NCBI GenBank assembly: GCA_017506865.1
Contig: JAFCMP010000514.1
Location: 620,001 to 684,000, forward strand
Source of the DNA: Tribonema minus
Taxonomy: Eukaryota > Sar > Xanthophyceae > Tribonematales > Tribonemataceae
Direction of reading: 5' to 3'
Length of the DNA: 64,000 nucleotides
Made by a program: the position numbers and the translations under genes. Each line of letters begins with the position of its first letter. The first letter of the stretch is position 1. Below are positions 33,201-45,453 of the stretch, piece by piece. Under the pieces are notes generated by a model. It saw nothing but the letters and a program-made list of their open reading frames with translations, made no database searches and was not told where the DNA came from.

Positions 33201-34319
33201 ACGGAGGCAGCAGGCAGCCGATGTCGAAACCACTCTTACATGCTGCGGTGCGCCGACTGCTGCAATGCGTGCACACGCGCGCGCAATTTGTACACCGCTA
33301 GCGCCCGTCGAGGCCTGTACTTCGCACGAGGTCGAGCGCACAAACAGCGCACAGATGCGGGACAGGGGCCACGCGCCGCAGCTGCTCAGAGCGCAATCAG
33401 TGCTCTGCATTCTCAGCAGCTGCAGCAGCGCTCGTGCGCACGCAGCGCGTCAGCGCTGCCGCGTGCCGCTGACCACTCACCCGCCTCCTCCGCAGCAGCG
33501 CACCACAGCAGCCGCTCAAAGCGCCTGATAGGTTTTCCCATCTGCTGAGTGTTGCGGCGACACACGCGCCACTAGGCCCTCGTGCAACGCTGCTCATCAA
33601 CGCTGCTCATCACGCTCCTCCGCAGCAGCGTACTTCAAGTACCATACTTCAACACGCGCTATGTGCGCTGCCGCAAGCACCGCACACGCTACACTGCGTA
33701 CCTGGCTGGCGCAACCGCTCATGACGCTCTGCACGGGTATGCTACTTCAATTAACCTACTTCAACACCCGCCCTGAGCGCTGCCATACGCGCCGTTCTGC
33801 TCGCCTGGCGGGCGCAACCGCGCTCACCAAGCTCTGCACAGGTACGTCACTTCGAACACCCTACTTCAATACCTTCGCTGAGCGCTGCCGCACTGCGTAC
33901 CTGGCAGGCGCGACCGGCGTTGGCGCCCCCAGCCGCTCCACCCCCCTGACCCCTGGCACGAGGATCCCCGCCGATCGCTCATCAACCTCCGCAGGTACCT
34001 ACTTCAAGTACCCTAATTCAACACCCGCCCTGAACGCTGCCACACGCGCCGAATAAACTTCTCACCTGGCAGGCGCGACCGGTGTCGGCGCCCCCAGCCG
34101 CTCCACCCCCCTGACCCCCGGCACGGGAATCCCCGCATCCAGCGGTGGCGGCGAGTACACCGCCTTCTCGCTCTTCCACCACTCCAGCGTCTGCAGGCGG
34201 CTGCGGCCGCTGCGCCGCACGCCCGGCGTCGCGTTGTGCTGCACGCGCGCGTCCTCAATCTCCACGAAGCGCCGCCGCGGCGCGGCCGGCGTGGGCTCAA
34301 TGACTGCTGCCGCCGCCGT

Positions 34320-34350
<31 letters not shown>

Positions 34351-37300
34351 GTGTTCGACGGATATTATATCATCGCCAGGTATTGGTTTGCGGCAAACAG
34401 CGGCCGCAGATGACGCATACAACAGTGAATTGATGACAGGGTTCAGTGGCGGCGTATCACAAGTGTGCATCAAGAGTTAGGGTTTGGTGTTTTTCTTCTT
34501 TAGCTGAAACCCACGCCGCTGCCGCCGGCTCGTCGCTGAGCATAACTGCGGCGCTGCAGCCGCTGCCATGACGACCACTTGGCTAACAAGTTGCAGTAGA
34601 GTGACTAACTGATGTGGTATCAATAGCAGCTGGTGTTGTCTTGATTTCGCAAGTCACAGTGCTCAACTCAACATCTGTCAGCCGCTGAAGTACGCTCTTT
34701 TTGCCAAGTTGCCAATTCGTGCATTGCTGCTGTTGATGCTGCTGTTGCTGCTGCTGCTGCTACACCTATCACTGCCTGGGTATGGCAGACGCATCAAGTG
34801 CTGGCTGATTGAACTGACTGATGTGGATTTCACGTTATTAATGGTGCCATTTGGTGGTGCTAGGTCAGTGTGCACATGTGATGTGGAAACAATGATTTTT
34901 GCAGTGCAGCCCACATCATTTGACTGCTTTCTTTGTGGCGAGCTTGTGGCTTAGGGCTAGGCCTAACCCTAACCCTATGCTCATGACATGTGATAAAAGA
35001 AGGCAATTAGATGAGCTAGCTGCATTGCATCGGCCTAGTATCAAACAAGGGCTGCGTTTTGCACTAAGCTACACATGTACTTCGAAGTAGCACCAGCTTT
35101 TCTACTAGCTTCATTACACTCGCGTTGTGCAAAGCTGTGTCAGCGCTGGGTTCAGAAATGCAACTTAGCGCTGTCCCCATTCCTGAGCTGAGATCTCTTT
35201 GATCTATTGTTCTTAGCAACTTTGCTGACCGCCTTTGGCAACCCTTATTGTAACCTAATTCTAACTTTAACACCATGCCTTGCACAGGACTTTGGTGGAC
35301 ATCATCAAACAGCACACTGGCCAGGCAGGCGGCACAGCGTAATTCGCCTCTAGAATACACGTGTTGACTTATGTGGCGTGCACTGCAGAGGCATGTGCCT
35401 GCATCATCAGAAAATACTGCCAGGCATGCCGACAGCGGAGCGCAGTTGACGCGGTCAAGACTGCAGGACCATTGCCTCTCCGAAGAAACACCTGACGGGA
35501 TAACCCCCTGGCACAAGCGCAACTCAGCCCAAGTTCAACCATGGAATATTCCTGCAACAGTTGAAGTTGTTTACCTTTCTTGGCTTTCTTCTTCGCACGC
35601 GGCTTAGCGGCCTGCGGCGTCTCCGCCGCGACAGCGCCGCCACCCTCCCCGCGCTCGCCGTCAGTTTCGGTTTCAGACCCATCCATTTCAGGCACTGCTG
35701 CTGCTGCTGCTGCTAGCCTCTTCCCCTTCCCCTTCCCCTTGGCCGCAGCAGCAGGACTCTCTGCCTCATCCACCTGCTCCTTCCGCTTCGCGGCAGCCTT
35801 CCCCCGCCCCCGCTCCGGCTCCGCCGCCTTCTTCGCCGCCTTCGCCTTCTTCCCGCCCTTCGCTGCTGCCGCTGCCGCCGCCGCTGCTGCCTCTGCGTGG
35901 CTCTCATCCGCCTCATCGCCGCTGCTGCCGCCGCCGTCATCCTCCGTTGCAGTTTCGTCCTGCACCGCTGCGGGCGCGGCGGCGCCGCGCGCGCGCTTGA
36001 TTGCGGCGGCCGCACTCTTCTGCGCCTTGCCCGCTTTCGCAGGCGACTTCTTAGCGGGCGACTTTGCCGCCGCGCCGCTGCCGCCGCCGGCGCGCTTCGC
36101 ATCCTTCAGCGGCGGGCTCGGCGACGGCGGCGTGCCTCCGCCACCATCCTCATCGCTCAACAGATAGTCCATGCCATCGCCGCCGCCTCCGAAGTCGTGC
36201 TCATACGGCGCCGGCTCGAATGCAGCGGGCGCTTCCGCCGTCAGCGCCGCCGCCGCCGCGGCTTTCGCCGCCGGCGGCGACGCTGCAGCAGCGGCGGCGG
36301 GCGGCTGCCGCTTCGCGGGGCTCTTCGACTGCTTTTGCTGCGGCCGCGGCGGCGGCGCCGGCAGCGGCGAGTGCTGCACGGGCCCCTTCCGGATCTCCGG
36401 CACCGAGGTGCGCATCGGCCGGTGCTGCTGCGCCGGACTGGCGCTGAGCGCTGCTGCTGCCGCTTTCTTGTGCTGCTGCTTTGCGGGGCTGGGCGACGGC
36501 GCTGGGCTGCTGCTGTGCGCCGCGCCGCTCCTGCCATTGGTCCTGGTGGCCGCTGGCAGCGGCGAGGCTGCCGGCGACGCTGCCACCACCGCCTTCTTCG
36601 CAGCCGCCGTGCTCCTGGGTCCCACCGGCTGCTGCCGCGCCGCCGCTGCCGCAGCCTTGCTGGAGGCTGACACTGTTGGCGAGGCCTTGCTTGCGGGCAG
36701 CTGCATTGGCGTCGCTGCAGCAGCCGCAGCTGCTCGCGGCTGCAGGGCCGGGGACGGCGCCGTGAAGTCGATGTCGTCGTCGATAGCCTGTCGCTGCTGC
36801 TGGCGCTGGGAGGCGTACTGCAGCCTCCGTGCCGGCGTCGCGGAGACAAGCGGCGCTGCGCCCTCGCCGTTTGCGCTGCTGGCGGCGGTGCCTGTCACGC
36901 TACTCCTCATCTGAGCAGCGTCCTCTGCGTCCTCGCCTCCATCGGACATGAAGTCGTCGTCCAGCTGCTGCGGAGGCGTCTCGTCGGGGCTGGCGGTGAA
37001 CTCCGAGGCGGGCGTGGAGACCGCGGAGGCACCGCTGCTGGCAGCAGTGCCTGGGGTGGAGTCTGCTGCCTGCTGCTGCGACGACAGCTTGGCATTGGCC
37101 CAGAAGGAGTCTATGTCGTGCTTGCCGTCTTGGTTGAGCGCAACTTCTGCTTCATTGACGCTAAGCCCGGTGCGGTTGCCCCTGAGGATCACTCCGCCAT
37201 CCCTGCTCTTGACGTCATTGACATGGCTCCGGATGTTCTTTATGTAGTCGAAGGTGTTGGTGGGGTTGGGCATGCCTTCTGGCACGCCCTGCGCCCTCTT

Positions 37301-37375
37301 GGCGGTGTTGGGCAAGTGCTTTTCAAGGAAGCTCATGGCGCCACCACCGCTGGCTGCAGCAGCAGGCCCCGTCAT
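30241..37375 (-). CDS. CENPC: CENP-C (Mif2-type) inner kinetochore protein, six recognised exons
   Basis: Exons 37375-35575, 34348-34066, 33060-32864, 32357-32275, 31562-31417 and 30436-30241 join in phase to give ~902 residues. CENP-C bridges centromeric CENP-A nucleosomes to the outer kinetochore. The N-terminus (MSFLEKHLPNTAKRAQGVPE, DIDSFWANAKL) is followed by a long Ala/Ser/Lys-rich region. Exon 2 holds the diagnostic CENP-C motif GVRRSGRSRLQTLEWWKSEK near residue 645-665. Exons 5-6 form the dimerising cupin: SSGALTLPPRGLKAAERVDD, HTQLYWVTSCR, YLLSPGDHFYVPPRNVYRLE, DAQICWAILN. The start is the first ATG in frame; a second (MSFLEK, 37336) is possible. After exon 6 the frame would stop at 30184 if unspliced; a further exon is possible. 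Divergent with the BTB gene, 408 bp away. Confidence 0.85.
30536..31138 (-). repeat. Four tandem copies of the CENP-C exon 6 acceptor edge
   Basis: The first ~65 bases of exon 6 with the acceptor (real at 30436) recur at 30536-30595, 30686-30760, 30846-30920 and 31064-31138. Each encodes a form of YSLELAIAKIPEG followed by DRPADA and then diverges (TPL.EPLSLS) instead of continuing into the cupin. Most keep a pyrimidine-poor but AG-ending acceptor. Period is 110-215 bases. Together they fill most of intron 5. Confidence 0.93.
31283..31350 (-). repeat. Degenerate copy of the CENP-C exon 5 donor edge
   Basis: This repeats 31410-31475, the last ~55 bases of exon 5 with its donor. The true edge encodes ERVDDHTQLYWVTSC and ends TGCAG|GTGCGTCACTGC; the copy reads ESVDDHTHTVLGHWLQ (frameshifted by an insertion) and ends TGCAG|GTACGTCACTGC, a stronger donor than the original. 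Spacing is ~130 bases. Confidence 0.9.
32535..32860 (-). repeat. Three tandem copies of the CENP-C exon 3 donor edge
   Basis: The last ~50 bases of exon 3 (real donor after 32864; VYDVDARGEEQK) recur at 32749-32810, 32634-32692 and 32535-32590, at ~110-base spacing. Each has the CGTCGTACAC...GGAGCAGAAAC-type sequence followed by a GTGAGTGCGAGTTGAGC-like intron start, with the donor progressively altered (GTAAGTG, CAAGTAC, GTGAGTG). All lie in intron 3 on the intron side. Confidence 0.9.
33697..33975 (-). repeat. Three tandem copies of the CENP-C exon 2 donor edge
   Basis: The last ~75 bases of exon 2 (real donor after 34066) recur almost unchanged at 33897-33975 and in shortened form at 33808-33842 and 33697-33737. 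The best copy keeps PGVRGVERLGAPTPVAPAR in translation, but its donor GTGAG has become GTACG. Unit spacing is ~100-170 bases. The intervening sequences are also related to one another (ACTTCAA..CCC, AACGCTGCCACACGCGCC). Confidence 0.9.
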
Positions 37376-37783
37376 CGCCACCAACACCAGACTCAGCAAA
37401 ACCTGCTGTCAGTGCTGCAGCCACGCTGCCCAGCGAGTGCCGACCGCCCCACGACCACTTTTGAAGGGCAACTGTGAGAAAACTTAGCCTAGAGATCTTC
37501 GAAGAAGATTTGAACTTTTTCCCGGCTGCGACGTGAGTGTTTGAGCGTGCGTCTACTCGGCTGCAAATTCAGCGCATGCTAGCAGACTCTGGTTTCGAGC
37601 GATACGTTGTGACCATGTCACAGCCCATCAGGGCAGCATGATGTGACATTTTAGCATGCACACTCTGAAGCTTTGACGTGGCATTTGACAGCCCCCTAGC
37701 AAGCGCTGAGCTGTTGCAACACTTGTGCAAGCTTCACGTCAACTAATCTTGACCAAGCACGCTGCCGGCCAGGAGACCGCGAA
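37376..37783. promoter_or_regulatory. Shared intergenic region of divergent CENP-C and BTB genes
   Basis: Only 408 bp separate the two presumed start codons, so both promoters must lie here or in leading exons. No TATA box stands out. Repeats and exon-edge copies are absent. This is inferred from gene orientation only. Confidence 0.4.
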
Positions 37784-39750
37784 ATGGAACCAGACATCTC
37801 AGAGGATCAGGCCGCTATCGTCGAGTGCACGATCCGAGCCGTGCAGGACATTGCTGGGGTGAGAACGCAGTACACCATTGTGCGACTCTGCGTGCCGATC
37901 AAATCCATCACGGCTCGCTGCATCGTTGCACACAGAAGCAATAAATCACACTGGGTTGTCGGAGCTGAACCATGGGTCCACACTCTGCTGCTTGCGTCTG
38001 CCAGGTTTTGGACCGCAAGCATCAGATTCTGGCGCAGCGAACCGCAGAGCTACACATGCGCATCGACGACATATGCCTGCCAGTTGACAGCGAGGTAAAA
38101 GCAGTGCGGCAGTCCTGCACGTCATCTCACATAACGCACCAGACGGCCTCACATGGCAGCTGCGATGCTACCACCAAGCTGCTGACAAATACACAATTTG
38201 GGCTTCGCGTTGGTGGCTCGTGGCCCAGCGCGGTAGTGCATGCTATAACACACACAGGTGACAGGTGCTCCGGTGCACATTGCACAGGCAGCCACGCCTG
38301 ATGACGCCGTTGAGACATGAAATCACGACCGGGCACGTGATTGTGCAGTCACGACTTGCAGCGATCACCCGCACAGACTTGTTCCGCGGCTTCTCCCGCT
38401 ACCCTCAACTCCCATGACGGCAGGCCCCTCTCGCGCCCCCCCTCACACAAGCAGGACTACGCCCCCCCAGAGCTCCTCACGCTCAACGTCGGCGGCGCCG
38501 CGCTGACAGTGCGCCGCAGCGCCCTCACCCACTTCCCCGACTCCCCCCTGGCCTGGATGTTCAGCGGCTGCTGGGACCACGTGCTCCCGCGCGACACCAA
38601 ACACAGGCCCTTTCTCGATCTCGACGTCAGCTGGTTCAAGCCCATCGTCGGCGCGCTGCACGCGCTCAGCAGGGGCACTGAGCCGCACGAAGTCGTTGTC
38701 CCCGTGGCGCACCTCGCGCACGATGACCGCCTCGGCCTGCGCGCGTGCGCGGAGCTCCTGGGCCTCACCGAAGCGCTGCGCTTCGAAGGCGGCGTGGCGG
38801 CGCTCACCGCCCCGCCGCCGCCGCCGCCGTCTCCGTTGGACATCCACTTCCGCAAGCCGTGCGTTTTCAGCAGTGAATTCCGCCCTGTGCCATTGGGCGT
38901 GCAAACCATACCGGCAGCAGCAGCGCCAATCGCCGCCCCCACCAAACCAGTCGTCCACACCCCCGTGACGATGACCTTCAGTGAGGATATGGCGGCGCTG
39001 GCGGCGCCCGCGGCGGCGCTCGCGCGCATGCAGCAGTGGCTCGCACAAGAGGTGGACAGCATCGCTACAGCAGAACGCGCGCTGCAGAAGCAGAATGATA
39101 GCTTCGCGCTCGAGTGCGCTTTCATGCGGCGCTGCGGCGCAGACATGGACTCGGCAGGTGAGCGCTTGCGCGCCTGGCTACAGCAGCAGCTGCAGCAGCG
39201 CTCAGCCCCTGCGCAGCAGCTTGAGCACTACGGCAGCACCAGCGGCAACGACACCAGCACCGACAACAACGACGATATCGTGTCCATCGCCTTCACAGAC
39301 GTGCTCGGGCACGGCGCGCTGTCCACGCGGCGCGCGACCTTCCTGCAGTTCCCGGCGTCGCCGCTCGCCGCCAAGTACGCGGCGGAGCGTTGGCGCGAGA
39401 GCCTGAGCGCTGAGGCGCGCGATGACGAGGGCCGCATATACGAGGATCACGACGGCGACTGCTTCCGCCGGCTGGTGAATATCATGCGGCTGCGCGCGCT
39501 CGTGCGGCGCGGCGATTGCCCCAGCGGCGCACTGGATGCGTGCTGCCCTAAGCCGGAGGCTACTGCGCCGATGAGAGCGATGCTGCAGTATCTGATGGTC
39601 GAGTGGGGGGAGCTGTGCAGCCCCTTCGCAAGGCGGCGCGTTAGGGGTGGGGTCGGGGTGTGGATTAGGGTTAGGGCTAGGGTTGGCATTAGGGTTAGGG
39701 GTGGGTCAAGTCTTGTCAAGGGTTGCTGCATAGCGCAGCGTGGCGCATAG
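37784..39750 (+). CDS. Protein with two BTB/T1 (potassium-channel tetramerisation type) domains
   Basis: Exons 37784-37858, 38005-38094 and 38455-39750 join in phase for ~486 residues. The first two exons encode a short helical lead (MEPDISEDQAAIVE, RKHQILAQRTAELHMRIDDI) that may form a coiled coil. A T1 domain follows at ~58-130: LLTLNVGGAALTVRRSALTH, PLAWMFSGCW, FLDLDVSWFKPIVGALHAL. After a Pro/Ala linker and a helical stretch (LARMQQWLAQEVDSIATAER) comes a second, weaker T1-like region, ~330-420 (VSIAFTDVLGHGALSTRRAT, IYEDHDGDCFRRLVNIMRLR). T1 proteins of the KCTD type usually act as cullin-3 adaptors; that role is inferred. The last ~35 residues are read through a TTAGGG-type tract, so the true end may be spliced differently. 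Confidence 0.72.
39655..39705 (+). repeat. Interstitial TTAGGG-type tract overlapping the BTB gene end
   Basis: GATTAGGGTTAGGGCTAGGG, then TTGGCATTAGGGTTAGGG, forms a degenerate telomere-type tract. It lies inside the open frame of the BTB gene and would be translated as an Arg/Val/Gly repeat. Confidence 0.85.
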
Positions 39751-41012
39751 CGGACAGGCGTGTGAGGGCTGGCGATGCTGAAAGCCCAGGGTGTGGTTGT
39801 ATGCTGGTCGTATGCATTTCATGCGCATCAAGGGCAGCAGATGGCTCTCGTGTCAGTGAGCTAGGGTTTAGGGTCAGGGGGTAGGGGGGTGCCCTCGCAC
39901 TACCACCGATGGTGTATGATCTGCCCTCTTGCTGACGTACTCTGTGTGTTGGCAGGCTCTGGGTTCCGCATGAGGGTTCTTTCACAAGGTGTGCGACGCT
40001 GTATGGCATGTGTGTACATAGGTTGCTCGTTTCCTTTGCCTGCATACGCATGCGCTGTGCAGGACACTCCGGAGCTCTATAAAGCGTGAGGACCAGCGTG
40101 TATACACAGCGGGCCTCGCATTCAATAAGCAACTACCTGTGGTAGCAACCAGTTCCCCTAGGGTAGGGTAGAAGATGGAGTGTCACTGCTTGCTTTTCTT
40201 CGCGTGAAATTGATCACTCTAAATTGATCACTCTTGCTTGCACGGAATCTGCTGTGGTGTGTGGTGCACTGCTGCTTGCGCAGTCCTGCTGGCCCAGAGA
40301 GGCTTTGTTTGAGGCCTTCTTTCAACACAAATGCCTTGTCCAGAAGGTTCGGGTAGATTCTGCCTGCATATCCATACAGAGCACTTCATAGAGTGGAGGT
40401 GGATCGTCCGCCACGCCAGCCCACACCCACCCACCGCTCTTTTTTCAAATACGCTCTTCTTTGCATATGCTACAAACACCGAGGTTCACCTTCTCTGATT
40501 CTATTGAACACTGTTGAAGTTGGCGTTGATGGCGTGTATTCGCTTTGCTTGAGACATGGTCACCGTCACGCCAAAATGGCGTACATGCATCGACCGTGCG
40601 GCTGCCAGCCAGCAAGCGCGAGCGCGAGCGATGGGGCCAACACTCTTTCTCTCTCACGCATTTTTAAAAAAGTGTCGATCGACCAGATCCGTCCAGTCGC
40701 GCTTATGCCGTTGAGATGGTCTCGCTCTTCCTGGCAATTTTTGTGATGACACCCTGGCAGCCGCTCTGCTGACTGCAAGCGACCAGCAAGTGGTAAGCGA
40801 GTTTTGCAAAGGACAGCTCCCGGCAGCCAGCAGGTCTGCAGCCGGCTCTCCTCTCCGTGGTGCGCCTCAAAGTGTGCTGACGAGCGGCCTCTGAGAAAAA
40901 GGCTGGAGGAAACCAACTGCACACCAACCCGCCCCTGATAGCATCAGCTGGTTGCAAGGCGGCGCAAGCAGTGCTACGGGGGTGAGCGTGATACCTCAGG
41001 CGCAGGTCAGGC
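39751..41012. other. Intergenic, nothing recognised
   Basis: This ~1.26-kb stretch between two plus-strand genes has only short frames. It should hold the 3' end of the BTB gene and the promoter of the glycosyltransferase gene. AATTGATCACTCT occurs twice at 40209-40231. Confidence 0.45.
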
Positions 41013-43411
41013 ATGCTGCAGATGCGGAGACCTTCTGGCATAGCAGCCCCTGAACCTGAGGAAACGGATGCAGAGGCCCTGCTGGGAGGGGGCAAGAGCA
41101 TCTATGCCGGAGGCGGCGGCGGCCTGGCCAGCCCCATGGCTGCTCAGGGAGGAGCGATGCTGGCTTTGCTGCGGAGCCGGCTGACCTGGCTGTCAGCCGC
41201 CGCAACAGCAGTGGCACTCGTCCTGGCTGCCGCCGCCACTCTCCTTGTGTTTCACAGCCTGTTCTCGTTGGACCTCCCTCGAGGCCTGCCGATCAGCCAA
41301 TTCGACGGAGACGGCATCAGCAGCGACGCTGCGACCATGTTCACCGTCCGCATGAACACCTTCCGCCGCAACGACGACCTCAAGCGCTCCGTCGACAACT
41401 ACGCCCTGTGCCCAGCGGTGACCCGGATTCAAATAGTGTGGAGCGATCAGGAGAACGAGCCGCCTCCTCTCAACTTCTTCTCCCCCGCGGCTCGCGAGCT
41501 GATAGAGTTCGAGCTGCACACCACTGACTCCCTGAACAACCGATTCAACGCTCTTTCGCCTCCCCCAACCGAGGGCGTCTTCAGCGTAGACGACGACATG
41601 CTTTTCAAGTGCGAGGACCTCAAGTTTGCGCACCAGACATGGCGTGCGGCGAGCGAGACCATGGTGGGGTTCGTGCCGCGGCTGGTGACGAGGGACGAGG
41701 AGACTGGCGAGCATCGCTACCGCTCGTGGTGGTTCACCTGGTGGAATGGGGCGTACAACTTGGTGCTCACGAAGGCGGCGTTCCTGCACCGAAAGTGAGT
41801 AAAACAAGCATGCTTTTTCCAATGCAAACGTATATTGCTGCCGCCAACATCTAAGTGAAAGCAGTGACAGCAATCTTGTTTTTTCCAACCACTCACGGCT
41901 TTGCAGGCGAAGCGACAAAATCATATGCTCGGGACCTGAGTGGAGAATTATTTATTCTAGCAAGATGCCTTTGTGTGCACGTTTGCAGCAATGCAGCCAC
42001 CAACCAACTGGCAGTTTAGCAACCCCGTGCAATCGTTTGCAACAGAGTGTTAGGACAGCAAACTTGATGATGTTTGTTTTTTGCAGGAAAGAATTCAATT
42101 TGTTACCATTACATTTCCAGGAGCACTTCCCACATCAAGTAATAGCATCAGCAGCAATTCATGATACTGCACATTAGAGCATGCATTGGCACGTCCTGTG
42201 TTCTGTCTGATGCTGGTGTGTATACGGGATTTACGACAGCAAAAAACTTTTCAAAACTGTACACATGTATACGGGATTTACGACAGCAAAAAACTCTTCA
42301 AAAACTGTGCACACACTCAACCAACTACCGAAGATCCAATATGGTGGTGGTACACCGCTCGTGAACGCTGTTAAGCTCAGCAATCAACCCTATAGAGTTG
42401 CATGGATTTGGTTCACGGCTGGGGCGATGAGAAATGGGGGCAGAGAGCTTTGCCCTTCACAATGCGTCACATCTTGAAGTTTGCATATGTGTTGCTGGCA
42501 TTTACACATCTGGTACGCATGTGGCCAATGTGTGCGTCAATGCTTACAGTGTAGATATGGGACTTTCGCAGAGTTTGCACTGTCAAGCAAGGCAGTTCTG
42601 CTGCTGTTGTTGGTGGGGCTACAAATCCACTTCAATCCCTGCAGCACCGGAGTTCAGTCGACTTTGCTCCCTCAATGTAGCACATGTCATAACATGCACT
42701 GCACCTGGTGCAGCCCAGAGTAACTGCTATGCCGCAGCGAATGTAGACTAAACCTTACCTTGTCTCCTGACTTCTCAGTGCCATGCACAGTTCACTTCTC
42801 ACATCACCACGCGTCATGCGAATGGGCCTAGTGCGTGGGAAGCCATTCATGCGTTGTTGGGCAAGCATCGTATCAGTGTCAGTGCGCTGAGCTGTGTACA
42901 AAATCGATGGCACCTTTTTGTCTGCATAATGTCTGCTTTCCTGAACTCTTGATACGTGAGGTCTTCATTATCTCAGCCCTAGTGCACTGGAAACACATTG
43001 CGACAACTGGACTTGGAACCTTTGCACTATTGTTTAAGCTCAACACCAGAACTCAATTGCCCCCGCCCCCTCCCCCCAACCTCCCAATTCCCCCCCCCCG
43101 CCCCCCCCCCCCGCAGGCACCTCGACGCCTACATGACGCTCCCCCCCAAGATGCTCGCCTACGTCGACGCGCACCGCAACTGCGAGGACATTGCCATGTC
43201 CATGGTCGTGGCACGCGACACGCGCGCGCCGCCGCTGTGGGTGCGCGGCGCGATCCGCGAGCTCGGCGCGCCGGGCATCAGCAGCAGCGGCGGCCACTAC
43301 CGCGCGCGCTGCGCGTGCCTCGACGCCTTTGCACAGGTGCTCGGCGGCACGCACCTGCAGCTCGGCACGGCCAAGGCGGTGCCCTCGCGCGGCCGCTGGC
43401 TCTGGACGTGA
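41013..43411 (+). CDS. GT64 exostosin-like glycosyltransferase, type II membrane protein, two exons
   Basis: Exons 41013-41794 and 43117-43411 join in phase (AA|G) to give 358 residues. A short cytosolic tail precedes a membrane anchor at ~57-86 (LTWLSAAATAVALVLAAAAT, LLVFHSLF). The lumenal part is a GT64 domain like the C-terminal half of exostosins and EXTL proteins: FTVRMNTFRRNDDLKRSVDN, IQIVWSDQENEPP, the metal-binding DDD in VFSVDDDMLFKCEDL (~193), MVGFVPR, and in exon 2 HLDAYMTLPPKMLAYVD with CEDIAMSMVVARDTRAPPLW. Such enzymes transfer N-acetylhexosamine in the Golgi; the acceptor here is unknown. The second ATG (MRRPSG) is an alternative start. The 1.3-kb intron ends in a long C run. 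Confidence 0.87.
42220..42312. repeat. Two-copy direct repeat in the GT64 intron
   Basis: A ~45-base unit, GTATACGGGATTTACGACAG followed by CAAAAAACTCTTCAAAA.CTG, occurs twice end to end. It is not related to the exon edges. Confidence 0.85.
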
Positions 43412-45453
43412 GGCGCAGCGGCGGCAGCAGCGGCGGTGGCAGCGGCGGCAGCGGGGGCGAGGGCGGGGGTGTTGTCAGCAGCGGCGTGGGGCGGCGCAGC
43501 GGCGGTGGCAGCGGCGGCGGTTGCGGTGGCACCATTTCACCAGCGCCACGCAGGACGCCGGCGATTGCTGAGCGCCGCAGCAGCTGCTGGCTGTGTGTAA
43601 TGTGCAGCTGGAGCAGTGTCTCTTGCGAAGGCGGCAGCACGCCAGGGCCGGGCTGGGCCCAGGTGGCTGCGGGAGAGCGGCGCGCGGCAGCTCGCATTCT
43701 GCCGCGCCCTTGCGGCAACGGCGTTTGCGCAGCGCCCCCGCGCACGCATCAGCAGCAGCAGCCCAAGTTAACTGCGGTTCCTGTTGACCGAGGCTGCTGC
43801 CGCAGTGCTGCGATACAAGCGGTACCCCCCCCCCCCCCCCCCCGTTGCGGCTTGTCGCGTCTCGGCGGCAAGCGGCAGCGTTGGCTGGCGGCAAGCGCGG
43901 GGCACGCGGTGCGCGTGCATCGGCCGCGCACGAGCACCCATCGCTGTATTGGCAGCGTTAAAGCTGAGTGCTGCGCGCGGCGACGCGGGTTGTGTGTGTC
44001 TGGCACGGCTGTGGCAACTGCGCGGGCGGCGCGAGACGCCTCGGCAGGTGGTCGCCGTCGCTGCGTCAGTGCTGAGTACTGGAGGCGATGGAGGGGGGGG
44101 GCGGGGGGGGAGGGGGGGAGGGATAATGTGGTCAGGCGCGTCGCAATGCCGTCAGTGCAGCTTGTTGCGGCGGCGCCGCCACGAAAATTGTGTGCTGTCG
44201 CGATGGCGGCGGCGGTGGCGGCGGCAGCGGGCGCGGCGGTGCGTCGTGGCGTCGGTCTTTGTTGCGTATGTGGCAGTTGAGAACAGTGGCGGTGCGTGGC
44301 GTCTGCGTGACGGTTGTATGGTCCACGGACGGAGATGGGGGGGGCGCCGGAGGAGGCGTTGTCCCCCTTTCAGCGCTCTCGCGGCGTTGGCATGCACGGC
44401 TCCCGTGTTGCTTGCAAAGTAGCAGCACTTTTTGTATTTGCGCGGTACATAGTGGAGCGGTCTGCGGTCAACAGTGCTCAGGTACCCTGGGACTCGGGGC
44501 GCGGCGCTGGCATCCTGTGAGAACACATCCCTTCCCCATTGACACCACCCCTAATAATTTTACACCCTGCTCATATTTTACGCGACCCTGCAGGCAGCAG
44601 CTTCGCAGTGTTTTGTCTTGTCTGCGTGTTCTACATGTGGTGCTTGCATGAAAAAAACGGTGCCACAAAAAGCTGCTGCTTCGCCGCGAGACTTGCATTT
44701 GCATCGTATCTGACTTTGCGGAGTCAGTGGCGAGGCACATGGTGTGAGCGTTGCGGTCGGTGAAGCTCAGAATTCGTTGTAAGTCGGTGGTTTTGTGTGC
44801 GTATTCAAGCATCATGCCAGCTGCGCGACCCCCCCCCCCCCCCCCGATATGTAGTATCGCCCAGTCTCACAAATGAAGGTCGCCCAGGCAGTGCAGGCAC
44901 GTGCCGACTTTGTCTCGTGTGGAATTTGCATTGCAGCACAGCAATCAGCACCCACTTTGGCTCTAACCACTTGTCACGTATTGCAACACCCACTGTACCA
45001 TCATATTCCCTTACGCAACGGCAACTGCCTCTTGCAATTAGCGTCCCTTTCTGATGGTGGACCGCCATGTCCTACACTATGGGTAGCTCTGACTGCTGCA
45101 ATCGCGCGTGTGTAGCAGACCCTTTGAACTAATGAGTCGGATGGGCAAAAGATGCCACCGACCTCTCCAGTCGACGTCGCAGGAATAACATCGGAAAAAA
45201 CGGTCTACTTCAACTTGTTGAAGATCCATCCGCGTAAAGCAGTGAAAGCAGTGAAGCAGTGAGACACAGAATGCAGCAGTCTGGTGCAGCAGTAGGGACT
45301 GGTGAGCAAGTGGTGCAGGATGCAGGAAGCAAGCAGCCACCTGAGCCCTTTCTGCCTTCAGCTGCAGCACTGCTGCTGCTCCTGCTTGATCAGGCGCTGT
45401 AGCAAATAGTCCAGCGCAACCTGCTGTAGCAGCAGCTGCTGCTAGCGAGAACC
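43412..45453. other. Intergenic with GC-rich low complexity
   Basis: From 43412 to ~44240 the sequence is rich in GGC/CAG-type triplets and in C or G homopolymers (43827-43845, 44094-44120), continuing to a C run at 44827-44845. Frames here are long only because stops are rare. No domain is recognisable. The last few hundred bases before 45454 should include the promoter of the CD36-family gene. Confidence 0.5.
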
